A program made the translations under genes and the position numbers. A stretch of 64,000 nt of DNA, from the NCBI RefSeq assembly GCF_001682385.1, contig NZ_CP016210.1:1860001-1924000 (forward strand). Direction: 5' to 3'. A model generated the notes under the pieces. The model saw nothing but the letters and a program-made list of their open reading frames with translations, had not been told where the DNA came from and ran no database searches. This document shows positions 49,758-59,066 of the stretch, piece by piece; the first letter of the stretch is position 1; the number at the start of each line of letters is the position of its first letter. The stretch comes from Azoarcus olearius. Its GTDB lineage: Bacteria; Pseudomonadota; Gammaproteobacteria; Burkholderiales; Rhodocyclaceae.

Positions 49758-52553
49758 ATGTGCCCGAATCCGGCAGGCGCGCTCAGGCGCCTCTCCGCTA
49801 CCACTGTTGGACGTACTTGTCGTCATCAGGCGCCGTCCACGGCAATGCACGCCGTTGCAGCCGTGATGCTGGGCATCGGCAGTGCCGGAGCGAGTGCGAT
49901 CGACTTCTCGGGCACCCAGACCGCAAGCGGCACGATTGCCGAAGAGTCGCTGAACTTCTACGAGCAGAGCAGCGCTGGCACTGCATCGATCACGTTCTCT
50001 TCCTACCTGGTCGAAGGCAATTTCTTCGATTCGAGCAGCGCGGGCGACGCAAATATCCTCGTCAGCAGCAGCCAGCTCTATTTCCTCGGCAACAGTACGG
50101 CCGGAAATGCCCGTATCGAGGTGACCAACGAAGGGCAAGTCTATTTTTGGGGCAGTGCAACCGGGGGTAATGCAAGCCTCAACGTCGGTCCGGACGGATA
50201 TGTCGTCTTTGGCGGCAGTTCCGGGCCAAATGAAACCGGTGTGTTATCGCTTGGGTCCCTGTCGGGTTCCGGCGCGGTGGACCTGCAGGATGCCTTTGCC
50301 GAGGTCTATGTGCCGGGCATTACGCTGCGCGTCGGCGGTGATGGCAGCAGCACCTCCTTCAGCGGGTCGCTGTACGGGGATGAGACTTCTGCACTGGTGA
50401 AAACGGGCGCCGGTACCTTTACGCTCGACCTGGCCGACGACAGCTTTACCGGCCGCTTGATCGTGGAGCAAGGTCTCGTCAACTTCTCCCGAGCGGAGGG
50501 GCTGGGCTACGGAACGATCACCCTGGATGGCGGCGGGTTGCAGTGGGCGGCGGGCAACACCGACGACATCTCCTTCCGCCTGCAGCCGCTGGGGCCCGGC
50601 GGCGGTGTGTTCGATACCAACGGCAACGACATCCTGCTGCAGGGAGAAATCACCGGCACCGGTGCGCTGACCAAGACGGGTGACGGCATGCTGTTGCTGC
50701 TCGCCGGCTCCGGTGCCGCCAGCTACACCGGCGGTACCTTCGTCGAGGGCGGGACGCTGGCGGGCTGGTTGCCGGCGAACACCGCCTATACGGTGAATGG
50801 CGGCACGCTGGACCTGAGCGAAGGCAGTTTCGCGATGTCCTCGCTGTCCGGCAGCGGTGGAGTCGTTGCCCTCGGTGCCTCTACATTGACGGTGAACCAG
50901 GCCGGCGATACGACCTATGGCGGGCAGATCAGCGGCAGCGGCGGCCTGGTCAAGTCTGGTGCAGGGCGTCTCGATCTCACCGGCGTCAACACCTATACCG
51001 GCGCCACCGAGGTCAACGGCGGCGTTCTGGCGGTCAATGGCAGCCTGAACACGACGTCGGTGGTCAACGTCAACAGCGGGGGAACACTGGGCGGCAACGG
51101 CACAGTGGGTACGGTCGTTGTCTATAGCGGTGGCACGCTGGCCCCCGGCAATTCGATCGGCGCGCTGCATGTGGCCGGCGACCTGATCTTCACGCCGGGT
51201 TCGGTGTTTTCAGTTGAAACCGATGCGGCGGGCAACGCCGATCAGGTCATCGTTGCCGGCATGGTCAGCCTCGACGGCACGCTGCAGGTGCTGGCTGGCA
51301 GCGGCAGCTACGCCCCCGCCACCAACTACCCCATCATCAGCACGACGAGCGGGTCACCGATCTCGGGCACGTTCTCCAACGTGACGTCCAACCTCGCCTT
51401 CCTCGACCCCAGCCTCAGCTACACCGCCAGCGGCGTCACGCTGACGATGACGCGCAATGACGTCAGCTTCGCCAGTCAGGCGCTCACGCCCAACCAGCTC
51501 GCGTTCGCCAACAGCATCGCCTCGATCGACCCCAACAGCGCGGTGTACCGCACCCTGGTCAACCTCAGCGGTCCGCAGGCGGCGGCGATGTACGAGCAAC
51601 TGTCGGGTGACGCCCATGCCAGCATGAGTGCTTCGCTTGTGTATAGCGACATCGATGTGATCAACGCGCCGCTCCACAACCTGCGCGCCAACCTCGACTC
51701 GCCGGGCGCGGCCCTGCCGATGTGGACCCAGATGAGCAGCGGCACCCAGCGCATGAACGACGACGGCAACGCAGGCGCCACGACCCAAGACTTCGACGGT
51801 GCGCTGATCGGCGGCGATCTGCCCGCTTTCGGCGACTGGCGGGTGGGCGCGGCGATCGGATACGACATTGCCCAGGTCAGCGTGGGATCGCGCCAGGCCG
51901 AGGGGGAAACCAAGACCCGGCGCTTTGCGCTGTACAGCGGCAAATCCTTCGAACTGGCGGATGGAAACTCGCTGCGCGTTTTCGGTGGTGCGGCCTACAG
52001 CCTGCACCGGCTGGAGTCCGCTCGCGATGTCAGCCTGATCGATGGCGTGGAACATCTCACCCGCGGCTATGACGTGGTTACCCGCCAGCTGTTCGGCGAG
52101 TTGGCCTATCGCTTGGGGCTTGGGGAGAAGTCGCACGTCGAGCCCTTCGTCGGGCTGATGAGGGTGGAGCAGCGCGCCGACGGGTTCCAGGAGGAGGGCG
52201 GCAGCGCGGCGCTGGCCGGCGACAGCCAGCGCAATGCCCTGCTGATCAGCACGCTGGGTGCGCGCGGCCAGCATGCGGTGAATCTCGGCGGACTCGATAT
52301 CGAACTGAAAGGATCGCTCACATGGCGCCACCTCGAGGGTGATGTACGCCCTGAACTCGGCCTGCGGCTATCCGGCGGGTCGCGCTTTACGGTGATGGGC
52401 ACCGAACTGCCGCGCGACAGCATGCTCCTGACGCTGAACGCAAACTACGACCTGATGGCCGGGGTGGTGCTCAACGTCGGTGTCAACGCCATGACCAGCG
52501 ACAGCGGTAATGCCGCCGCGCTGGTGGCCAATCTGCGCTGGAAGATGAACTGA
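49758..52553 (+). CDS. Type V autotransporter (autotransporter-associated beta-strand repeats)
   Basis: A 931-residue classical autotransporter. The start is extended, with a signal peptide helix at about 30-48 (AVAAVMLGIGSAGASA). The first passenger part has four short repeats of about 21 residues (SSAGTASI, SSAGDANI, STAGNARI, ATGGNASL). Three autotransporter-associated repeats follow (ALVKTGAGTFTL, ALTKTGDGMLLL, GLVKSGAGRLDL). The C-terminal beta-barrel spans about 660-931. The protein would fold as a surface beta-helix; adhesion or aggregation is the usual role of such proteins. ATG 49845 is an alternative start. Confidence 0.9.
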   Translation: MCPNPAGALRRLSATTVGRTCRHQAPSTAMHAVAAVMLGIGSAGASAIDFSGTQTASGTIAEESLNFYEQSSAGTASITFSSYLVEGNFFDSSSAGDANILVSSSQLYFLGNSTAGNARIEVTNEGQVYFWGSATGGNASLNVGPDGYVVFGGSSGPNETGVLSLGSLSGSGAVDLQDAFAEVYVPGITLRVGGDGSSTSFSGSLYGDETSALVKTGAGTFTLDLADDSFTGRLIVEQGLVNFSRAEGLGYGTITLDGGGLQWAAGNTDDISFRLQPLGPGGGVFDTNGNDILLQGEITGTGALTKTGDGMLLLLAGSGAASYTGGTFVEGGTLAGWLPANTAYTVNGGTLDLSEGSFAMSSLSGSGGVVALGASTLTVNQAGDTTYGGQISGSGGLVKSGAGRLDLTGVNTYTGATEVNGGVLAVNGSLNTTSVVNVNSGGTLGGNGTVGTVVVYSGGTLAPGNSIGALHVAGDLIFTPGSVFSVETDAAGNADQVIVAGMVSLDGTLQVLAGSGSYAPATNYPIISTTSGSPISGTFSNVTSNLAFLDPSLSYTASGVTLTMTRNDVSFASQALTPNQLAFANSIASIDPNSAVYRTLVNLSGPQAAAMYEQLSGDAHASMSASLVYSDIDVINAPLHNLRANLDSPGAALPMWTQMSSGTQRMNDDGNAGATTQDFDGALIGGDLPAFGDWRVGAAIGYDIAQVSVGSRQAEGETKTRRFALYSGKSFELADGNSLRVFGGAAYSLHRLESARDVSLIDGVEHLTRGYDVVTRQLFGELAYRLGLGEKSHVEPFVGLMRVEQRADGFQEEGGSAALAGDSQRNALLISTLGARGQHAVNLGGLDIELKGSLTWRHLEGDVRPELGLRLSGGSRFTVMGTELPRDSMLLTLNANYDLMAGVVLNVGVNAMTSDSGNAAALVANLRWKMN

Positions 52554-52562
52554 GGCGGGGCG

Positions 52563-52823
52563 TCAGCGTCCGTGCTCGGGCAGCACGATGTTGACCTCGA
52601 GCACCTCGACGTTGTCCTGCTTGTCGAGCTGCACCTTGATGTCGTCCGGATTGACGTTGACGTACTTGGAGATGACGTCGATCAGGTCCTTCTGCAGGGC
52701 GGGCAGGAAGTCCGCCGTGCCGGCGCCGCCGCTCCGCTCGTGGGCGATCAGCAGCGACAGCCGGTTCTTGGCGATTTCCGCGGTCTTCTTCTTTTCGCCG
52801 AAAAGGCGGGCGAGCAGAGACAT
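52563..52823 (-). CDS. minE: Cell division topological specificity factor MinE
   Basis: MinE, 86 residues, displaces MinC and stimulates the MinD ATPase at mid-cell. The N-terminal [22 protein letters not shown] is the membrane- and MinD-binding helix region, and [17 protein letters not shown] belongs to the dimerisation beta-domain. It follows minD by one base and ends 9 bp from the convergent autotransporter stop. Confidence 0.96.
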   Translation of the reverse strand: MSLLARLFGEKKKTAEIAKNRLSLLIAHERSGGAGTADFLPALQKDLIDVISKYVNVNPDDIKVQLDKQDNVEVLEVNIVLPEHGR

Positions 52824-52824
52824 A

Positions 52825-53637
52825 TCACTTGCCTCCGAACAGGCGCTTGATCAGGCCGGGCTTCTCGTAGCTGACGAAGCGCAACTCGCGGTCCTCGCCG
52901 AGGAAGCGCGCGACGACGTCGGTATACGCCTCCGCCACGTCGGTGCCCTTGAGATGGATCGCCGGCGTGCCCTGGTTGGAGGCCTGCAGCACCGATTCCG
53001 ATTCCGGGATCACGCCGATCAGCGGCACGCGCAGCAGCTCCTGCACGTCCTTGTACGACAGCATCTCGCCGTCTTCGACACGCTTGGGCGAATAACGCGT
53101 GACCAGCAGGTGTTCCTTGACCGGCTCGCCGCCTTCTCGGGCGCGCTTGGACTTCGACTGCAGGATGCCGAGGATGCGGTCGGAGTCGCGGACCGACGAG
53201 ACTTCGGGGTTGGTGGTCACGATCGCCTCGTCGGCAAAGGTCAGCGCCATGACCGCGCCGCGCTCGATGCCGGCGGGGGAGTCGCACACGACGTAGTCGA
53301 AGGCCATGTGCTCCAGTTCCTTCAGCACGGCCTCCACGCCCGCCTCGGTCAGCGCATCCTTGTCGCGCGTCTGCGAGGCCGGCAGGATGAAGAGGTTGTC
53401 GCAGTGCTTGTCCTTGATCAGCGCCTGGTTCAGCTTGGCTTCGCCGTTGATCACGTTGACCAGGTCGTAGACCACGCGGCGCTCGCAACCCATGATGAGG
53501 TCGAGGTTGCGCAGGCCGACGTCGAAGTCGATCACGGCGGTCTTGAAGCCCCGCAGTGCAAGCCCGGAGGCGAAGGCTGCGCTGGTGGTGGTCTTGCCTA
53601 CGCCGCCCTTGCCGGACGTTACGACGATGACTCTCAC
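52825..53637 (-). CDS. minD: Septum site-determining protein MinD
   Basis: MinD, 270 residues, a membrane-cycling ATPase that carries MinC to the poles. The deviant Walker A motif GKGGVGKTT (9-17) holds signature Lys10 and Lys15. [12 protein letters not shown] is the switch II region. The C-terminal amphipathic membrane-targeting helix ([12 protein letters not shown]) is intact. It lies between minC and minE in the usual minCDE order. Confidence 0.97.
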   Translation of the reverse strand: MRVIVVTSGKGGVGKTTTSAAFASGLALRGFKTAVIDFDVGLRNLDLIMGCERRVVYDLVNVINGEAKLNQALIKDKHCDNLFILPASQTRDKDALTEAGVEAVLKELEHMAFDYVVCDSPAGIERGAVMALTFADEAIVTTNPEVSSVRDSDRILGILQSKSKRAREGGEPVKEHLLVTRYSPKRVEDGEMLSYKDVQELLRVPLIGVIPESESVLQASNQGTPAIHLKGTDVAEAYTDVVARFLGEDRELRFVSYEKPGLIKRLFGGK

Positions 53638-53666
53638 GGTTTCCCCTTTAGCAATGTGTGGCCGCC

Positions 53667-54437
53667 TCAGTCGAGCTGCAGCGGTTCGATGTCGAGTGTC
53701 TGGTCCGCGCCGGCAGTGTTGAGCCGCACCTGGGCGGCGCGTCCGGCGATGGCTTCGGGGATGCCGCGTTCGAAGGTGCGGTAAACCCCGGCGACCGAAA
53801 CGAGTTCCGGCCCGAAATTGGTGGCGATGATGCGCGCGGCCGGGTTGCCCTGCGCGCCGGCCAGCGCGCGCCCGCGCAGCGGACCGAAACAGTGGATGCT
53901 GCCGTCGGCGATGACCTCGGCGCCGTTGCTCATGCCCGCGAGCAGTACCAGGTCGCCGCCGCGCGCATACACCTGCTGGCCGGAGCGCAGCGGGCGGTCG
54001 ATGAACAGCGTGCCGGCCTGGATCGGGGGCGGCACCGGCGTGGCGGACGGTGCGGGCTCTACCCGTGGTGCGGGGGCCGGACGCGCCGCTTCGGCGGCGG
54101 GTCGGTCGTTGATCTCGGCGTGGTCGAGTATCGCGAGGCCCGCCTGACGGGCAGCGGCGGCGAGCGCGGGGTCGAGATTGCGGATGCCGACGGGCTGCAA
54201 CTGGTAGCGCCGCAGCAACGACAGCAGACCCGCCCAGTCGATGCGGCCCGGTTGCTGGCCCAGCGCGCCGAAATCGAGTACGGCGGCTTCGCCGTTGAAG
54301 AAATCCGGCATGCCGCCCAGCATCTTGTGGAGTTCGTCGGCGAGGCGTGCCGGTTCGGTTTCCCGCAGGATCGCGATGGTGGCGCCCAGGGCCGTGTTGC
54401 GAAATTCGATCGGACGGGCGGGCGCGGTGGCGGACAT
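53667..54437 (-). CDS. minC: Septum site-determining protein MinC
   Basis: MinC, 256 residues, inhibits FtsZ assembly away from mid-cell. An N-terminal FtsZ-binding domain (about 1-110) is joined by a Pro/Ala-rich linker (about 115-145) to the C-terminal beta-helix with RSGQQVYARGGDLVLLAGMS and GRALAGAQGNPAARI, the MinD-binding face. I chose ATG 54437; the longer frame is a shadow. It leads the minC-minD-minE operon. Confidence 0.95.
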   Translation of the reverse strand: MSATAPARPIEFRNTALGATIAILRETEPARLADELHKMLGGMPDFFNGEAAVLDFGALGQQPGRIDWAGLLSLLRRYQLQPVGIRNLDPALAAAARQAGLAILDHAEINDRPAAEAARPAPAPRVEPAPSATPVPPPIQAGTLFIDRPLRSGQQVYARGGDLVLLAGMSNGAEVIADGSIHCFGPLRGRALAGAQGNPAARIIATNFGPELVSVAGVYRTFERGIPEAIAGRAAQVRLNTAGADQTLDIEPLQLD

Positions 54438-54528
54438 GGGCGAGAAGGTCTTCAAAATCAGTGAAGTGTAATTAAGGGCGGGGGGTTGGGGCAAGGCGCG
54501 CCCCCGCGGCGTGCATAGGGCCGGCGCT

Positions 54529-55395
54529 TCAGTGCAGCGTGGGCGGCTTGAACAGGGCGTCCACGTCGTCGGGGCCGAAGCGGTAGGTGTGGTTGGAGAG
54601 ATCGTCATGCACCACCACCTCACCGTGTTCCGCCAGCACCGCGCGCACTTCGTCCTCGCCCAGGCCGCGCAGCATGTCGGCCACCTTTTCCGGCGACGGC
54701 GGCCAGTGATGGGTGACCGCACGCGGGGTAAACAGCCGCACGTCTTCCTCGGCGAACAGGCGGCCGAGCAAGGCGGCGGGATCGAGGCCGAGGAGTTCTT
54801 CGGCACGTACGGTTTCGGCCAGGGTCTGCACCCGCGCCCAGCCGTCGATGTCCTTAGCGTCCGCGCCCGGCAGCTTCTGCACGAACAGCGCGGCCGCCGC
54901 GGTGGACGAACACGCCAGCCACAGGCCGGCCGGCTGCTGTTCCGACTGCTCGAGGTAGTGGCTGAAGGTGGCGGCGATGCTGTCGCCCTCCAGCGGCACC
55001 AGGCTCTGGTATGGCTGGTCCAGGCCGGCGATGTCGAGCGTCAGCTGCAGGCGGCCGTCGCCCACCAGCGCTTCCAGGCCTTCGCCCGAAAGCGCGCCTT
55101 CGGCCTTGGCGTAGCCGCGCAGGTTCAGCGTTTCGGTGCAGTCGATCACCAACAGGCTCACCGGTCCGTGTCCTTGCACCTGGAAGGTCAGCCGGCCGGG
55201 CTGCTTCAGGTTGCCGGCGATGACGGTGGACACTGCCGCCATCTCGCCCAGCAGCTTTGCCACCGCGGGCGCGTAGTCGCGCCCCGCCTGCAGCGACTGC
55301 CAGACATCATCCAGGCGGACCACGGCGCCGCGGATGTCGAGGTTTTCCAGCATGAAGCGCTGGATGTAGCTGGACGGCAACGGATGCGTGCTCAT
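54529..55395 (-). CDS. hslO: Hsp33-family chaperonin lacking the redox-switch cysteines
   Basis: An Hsp33 homologue of 288 residues with the normal N-terminal core ([21 protein letters not shown]) and middle domain. Hsp33 normally senses oxidation through a C-terminal zinc site, CxC and CxxC. Here the matching segments read [21 protein letters not shown] (229-233 region) and [13 protein letters not shown] (264-270 region) with no cysteine. Only Cys86 and Cys162 remain. The protein therefore cannot use the standard disulfide switch. The reading frame is intact, so it is not a pseudogene. Its start overlaps the ArsC-like gene stop. Confidence 0.88.
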   Translation of the reverse strand: MSTHPLPSSYIQRFMLENLDIRGAVVRLDDVWQSLQAGRDYAPAVAKLLGEMAAVSTVIAGNLKQPGRLTFQVQGHGPVSLLVIDCTETLNLRGYAKAEGALSGEGLEALVGDGRLQLTLDIAGLDQPYQSLVPLEGDSIAATFSHYLEQSEQQPAGLWLACSSTAAAALFVQKLPGADAKDIDGWARVQTLAETVRAEELLGLDPAALLGRLFAEEDVRLFTPRAVTHHWPPSPEKVADMLRGLGEDEVRAVLAEHGEVVVHDDLSNHTYRFGPDDVDALFKPPTLH

Positions 55396-55760
55396 TTCTG
55401 CCCCCCTTCGGCGTGGTTGAGGCTGGCTTCATAGCGTTCGGGCTCGAAGCCGATCAGCAGTTCCCCGGCGGGCGTCAGCAGCACGGGACGACGGATCAGG
55501 CTGGGGTGCTCCAGCATCAGCGCGATGGCGTCTTCGTCACTGCCGATGGCCTGCTGTTCCGGGCTGAGCTTGCGCCAGGTGGTGCCGCGGGTGTTGACCA
55601 GCGCCTTCCAGCCCACCTGCGCGCACCAGCCGCGCACGGTGTCGGCATCCAGCCCGTCCTTGCGATAGTCGTGGAAGCGATGGGCCACGCCGTGCTCGCC
55701 GAGCCAGCTGAAGGCCTTCTTCATCGTGTCGCAGTTCTTGATGCCGTAGACGACCGTCAT
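55392..55760 (-). CDS. ArsC/Spx-family reductase (YffB type)
   Basis: A 122-residue thioredoxin-fold protein. [16 protein letters not shown] holds the single active-site Cys10; Arg in [14 protein letters not shown]-type context and [11 protein letters not shown] are family features. YffB-like proteins are thought to reduce thiols with glutathione and are unlikely to reduce arsenate, because no ars genes are nearby. The stop overlaps the Hsp33 start, so the two are linked in one transcript. Confidence 0.88.
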   Translation of the reverse strand: MTVVYGIKNCDTMKKAFSWLGEHGVAHRFHDYRKDGLDADTVRGWCAQVGWKALVNTRGTTWRKLSPEQQAIGSDEDAIALMLEHPSLIRRPVLLTPAGELLIGFEPERYEASLNHAEGGQK

Positions 55761-55772
55761 GGTGAATTCCGC

Positions 55773-58094
55773 TTACTTGGTGCGCGCGCGGGCGAATGCG
55801 GCGGCGAGCGCATTGTTGGATGGGGCACGCTCGGGCTGGCGTTGCGCAGCGGGGCGCTGGCCGCCAGGACGGCCGCCCGCGGCCGGACGGCGTCCGCCTT
55901 GATCGTCGGCGCGCTTGGGGGCGGCCTCGTCGCCCATGCGCATGGTCAGCGCGATGCGGTTGCGCGGGATGTCCACTTCCAGCACCTTGACCTTCACCAC
56001 CTGGCCCGCCTTGACCACGCTGTGCGGATCCTTGACGAAGCGTTCGGCCAACGCCGAGATGTGCACCAGACCGTCCTGATGCACGCCGATGTCGACGAAA
56101 GCGCCGAAGTTGGTGACGTTGGTGACCACGCCTTCCAGCATCATGCCGGGCTCCAGGTCCTTCAGCGTTTCGATGCCTTCGCGGAAGCTGGCGGTGCGGA
56201 ATTCGGGGCGCGGGTCACGGCCGGGCTTTTCGAGTTCGGAGAGGATGTCCTGCACCGTCGGCAGGCCGAAGCGTTCGTCGGTGAATTCCGCCGGCTTCAG
56301 GGCCTTGAGGAAGCTGCTGTTGCCCATCAGTTCGCGCACGCTCTTCTGCACCCGGGCGAGGATGCGTTCGACCACCGGATAGGCTTCGGGGTGGACCGAA
56401 GACGCGTCGAGCGGGTTGTCGCCGGCGGGAATGCGAAGGAAGCCGGCGGCCTGCTCGAAGGTCTTGGGGCCGAGGCGGGGCACGTTCTTCAGCGCGTCGC
56501 GGCTGGCAAACGGCCCATTGGCGTTGCGGTGCTCGACGATGTTGGCGGCGAGCGTGGCATTGAGCCCGGAGATGCGCGCCAGCAGCGGCGCAGAGGCGGT
56601 GTTCACATCCACGCCGACCGCGTTCACGCAGTCTTCCACCACCGCGTCCAGACTCTTGGCGAGCTTGCCCTGGTTCACGTCGTGCTGGTACTGGCCGACG
56701 CCGATCGACTTCGGGTCGATCTTCACCAGTTCCGCGAGCGGGTCCTGCAGGCGGCGGGCGATCGACACCGCGCCGCGCAACGACACGTCCACATCCGGGA
56801 ATTCGCGCGCCGCGAGTTCGGAAGCGGAATACACCGAGGCGCCGGCTTCGGACACCACCACCTTGGTCAGCTTGAACTCCGGATGGCGCTTGAGCAGCTC
56901 CGCGGCGAGCGCATCGGTTTCGCGCGAGGCGGTGCCGTTGCCGATCGCGATCAGCTCCACGTTGTGTTTCTTCGCCAGCACCGCCAGCGTGGCCAGCGTG
57001 CCTTCGCGGTCGCGGCGCGGCTCGAAGGGGTAGACGGTGGCGGTATCGACCAGCTTGCCGGTGGCGTCGACCACCGCGACCTTCACGCCGGTGCGGATGC
57101 CGGGGTCCAGGCCCATGGTGGCGCGGGTGCCGGCGGGCGCGGCGAGCAGCAGGTCCTTGAGGTTGCGCGCGAAGACGCGGATCGCTTCCTCTTCGGCACG
57201 CTCGCGCAACTGGCCCATCAACTCCAGTTCGAGGTGCAGCGAGATCTTCACGCTCCACGCCCAGCGCACGGTGTCGGCCAGCCAGCGGTCGGCGGCGCGG
57301 CCCTGGTTGCGGATGCCGAAGCGCGCGGCGATGCGGCCTTCGCAGGGGTGGGGTGCGTCCGCGTCGGGGCGATCGATATCGAGCGCGAGCCGCAGCACGC
57401 CTTCGTTGCGGCCGCGCAGCAGCGCCAGCGCGCGGTGCGAGGGCAGGGTGGCGATCGGCTCGCGGAAGTCGAACCAGTCGCGGAACTTGGCACCCTCGTT
57501 CTCCTTGCCTTCGATCACCGAGGAACGCACCTCGCCGTGTTCCTGCAGGTAGTCGCGCAATTCCCCGAGCAGCGCGGCGTCTTCGGCGAACTGTTCGATC
57601 AGGATCTGGCGGGCGCCGTCCAGCGTGGCCTTGGTGTCGGCGAAGCCGGCTTCGACGTTGAAGTACTTCGCCGCCTCGGCTTCCGGGTCCAGCGTCGGAT
57701 CGGCCAGCAGACTTTCGGCGAGCGGGCCGAGGCCGGCTTCGCGGGCGATCTGGGCCTTGGTGCGCCGCTTGGGTTTGTAGGGCAGGTAGAGGTCTTCGAG
57801 GCGCTGCTTGGTGTCGGCGTTCTCGACCTCGGCGCGCAGCGCGGGGGTGAGCTTGCCTTGCTCGTCGATCGAGGCGATCACGGTGGCGCGGCGGTCTTCG
57901 AGTTCGCGCAGGTAGCCAAGCCGCTCTTCCAGCGTGCGCAGTTGGGTGTCGTCCAGCCCGCCGGTCGCTTCCTTGCGGTAGCGCGCGACGAAGGGCACCG
58001 TGGCGCCGTCGTCGAGCAGTTGCACGGCCGCCATCACCTGGCGGGGGGAGACGCCGATTTCATCGGCAATGCGGTGTTCGATCGGGGGCAGCAT
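55773..58094 (-). CDS. tex: Transcription accessory protein Tex
   Basis: Tex, 773 residues, an RNA-binding protein linked to transcription and stress tolerance. Order: N-terminal helical Tex domain, YqgF-like RNase H fold ([17 protein letters not shown]), helix-hairpin-helix pair ([20 protein letters not shown]), and an S1 domain near residues 635-705 ([20 protein letters not shown]). A basic Gly/Arg/Pro-rich tail follows. I chose ATG 58094, giving [16 protein letters not shown]; the longer frame is a shadow of upstream sequence. Confidence 0.95.
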   Translation of the reverse strand: MLPPIEHRIADEIGVSPRQVMAAVQLLDDGATVPFVARYRKEATGGLDDTQLRTLEERLGYLRELEDRRATVIASIDEQGKLTPALRAEVENADTKQRLEDLYLPYKPKRRTKAQIAREAGLGPLAESLLADPTLDPEAEAAKYFNVEAGFADTKATLDGARQILIEQFAEDAALLGELRDYLQEHGEVRSSVIEGKENEGAKFRDWFDFREPIATLPSHRALALLRGRNEGVLRLALDIDRPDADAPHPCEGRIAARFGIRNQGRAADRWLADTVRWAWSVKISLHLELELMGQLRERAEEEAIRVFARNLKDLLLAAPAGTRATMGLDPGIRTGVKVAVVDATGKLVDTATVYPFEPRRDREGTLATLAVLAKKHNVELIAIGNGTASRETDALAAELLKRHPEFKLTKVVVSEAGASVYSASELAAREFPDVDVSLRGAVSIARRLQDPLAELVKIDPKSIGVGQYQHDVNQGKLAKSLDAVVEDCVNAVGVDVNTASAPLLARISGLNATLAANIVEHRNANGPFASRDALKNVPRLGPKTFEQAAGFLRIPAGDNPLDASSVHPEAYPVVERILARVQKSVRELMGNSSFLKALKPAEFTDERFGLPTVQDILSELEKPGRDPRPEFRTASFREGIETLKDLEPGMMLEGVVTNVTNFGAFVDIGVHQDGLVHISALAERFVKDPHSVVKAGQVVKVKVLEVDIPRNRIALTMRMGDEAAPKRADDQGGRRPAAGGRPGGQRPAAQRQPERAPSNNALAAAFARARTK

Positions 58095-58210
58095 GTCGTT
58101 CGGCTGATTGAAGCGGAGGCCGCGCCGGCATGGCGCGGCGGAAAAGGGGCAGGATGGTGCAGCAAGCCCGCCGCCGGGGCAAGGCCGCGGCGGACGATCG
58201 ACGTCGTGAT

Positions 58211-59062
58211 TTACAGCGCGACGAGGGTCTGGCGGCCCCACCACTGCGCCTGCGGCGCCAGCCTCACCGGGTTCTGTACGACGGCCGCCTCCACGCACAG
58301 CATGCGGCGGAAGTCGAGCGCGGCCATGTCCGGCAACGCCGCGCAGCGTGTTTCCCACGGGTTCCACACCACCACGTCCGGAAAGCCCTCGGCGTTGATG
58401 CCGAGGCTGCGGTCGTACTCGCGCAACAGCAGCGGGCGCTGCACCGCGTGGTAGATGCGGTCGGTCTCGTCCTCGATCAGCAAGGCGTCGCCGCTGTCGC
58501 GCTTGAGTTTGCCGCCGTCCGCGCTGTCGCGGTACTCGCTGCCGTACAGGCCTTCCAGCCGTGATTCCTCGACTTCGCGCACGCGCAGGTAGGTGTGCAG
58601 CGCGGCGGTAAAGGCGAAATCGTCGGTACCCGTGTTCGTGAGTTCCAGTTCGAGTTCGAGCCGGCTGTCTTCGATCAGCACTGTGAGTTCGAGGTCGAAG
58701 TCGTGCGGCCACAGCGCACGGGTGGCGTCGTCGGCGTCGAGTCCGAGCGCCAGCATCGCGAAGTCGTCGCCGGTGCGACGCGTGCGCACCGCCCACGCCC
58801 GGTTGCGCGCGAAGCCATGGCGCGGCAGGGCGCCTTCGGTGGCGAACTGCGGAAAACACACCGGCACGCCGCCGCGGATCGCGGTGGCACCGTCGAACAC
58901 GGCACTGTCGCTGAGGTAAAGCCGCTCCTCGCCGCCGGCCGGCTTCCAGGACAGCACCTGGCCGCCGAACAGACCGACGACGGCACGGGCGCCGCTCGCG
59001 GTGGCCAGAGAAATCGCGGGCTGACCGCGGAAGTCGAGGGTGTCGATGCTCGCGGAGGCCAT
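58211..59062 (-). CDS. D-hexose-6-phosphate mutarotase (YeaD-like)
   Basis: An aldose epimerase-fold protein of 283 residues. [22 protein letters not shown] is the YeaD signature, the catalytic His lies in AALHTYLRV and the Glu in CVEAAVV. It interconverts anomers of hexose 6-phosphates such as glucose 6-phosphate. It lies 4 bp from the Pat-type gene on the same strand, so the two are probably co-transcribed. No sugar transport genes are nearby. Confidence 0.88.
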   Translation of the reverse strand: MASASIDTLDFRGQPAISLATASGARAVVGLFGGQVLSWKPAGGEERLYLSDSAVFDGATAIRGGVPVCFPQFATEGALPRHGFARNRAWAVRTRRTGDDFAMLALGLDADDATRALWPHDFDLELTVLIEDSRLELELELTNTGTDDFAFTAALHTYLRVREVEESRLEGLYGSEYRDSADGGKLKRDSGDALLIEDETDRIYHAVQRPLLLREYDRSLGINAEGFPDVVVWNPWETRCAALPDMAALDFRRMLCVEAAVVQNPVRLAPQAQWWGRQTLVAL

Positions 59063-59066
59063 CGCG

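Noticed and set aside
55413-58454. Plus-strand open frame of 1013 codons across the ArsC-like gene and tex
   Set aside because: It is antisense to tex, which has complete domains; no motif is found in this frame.
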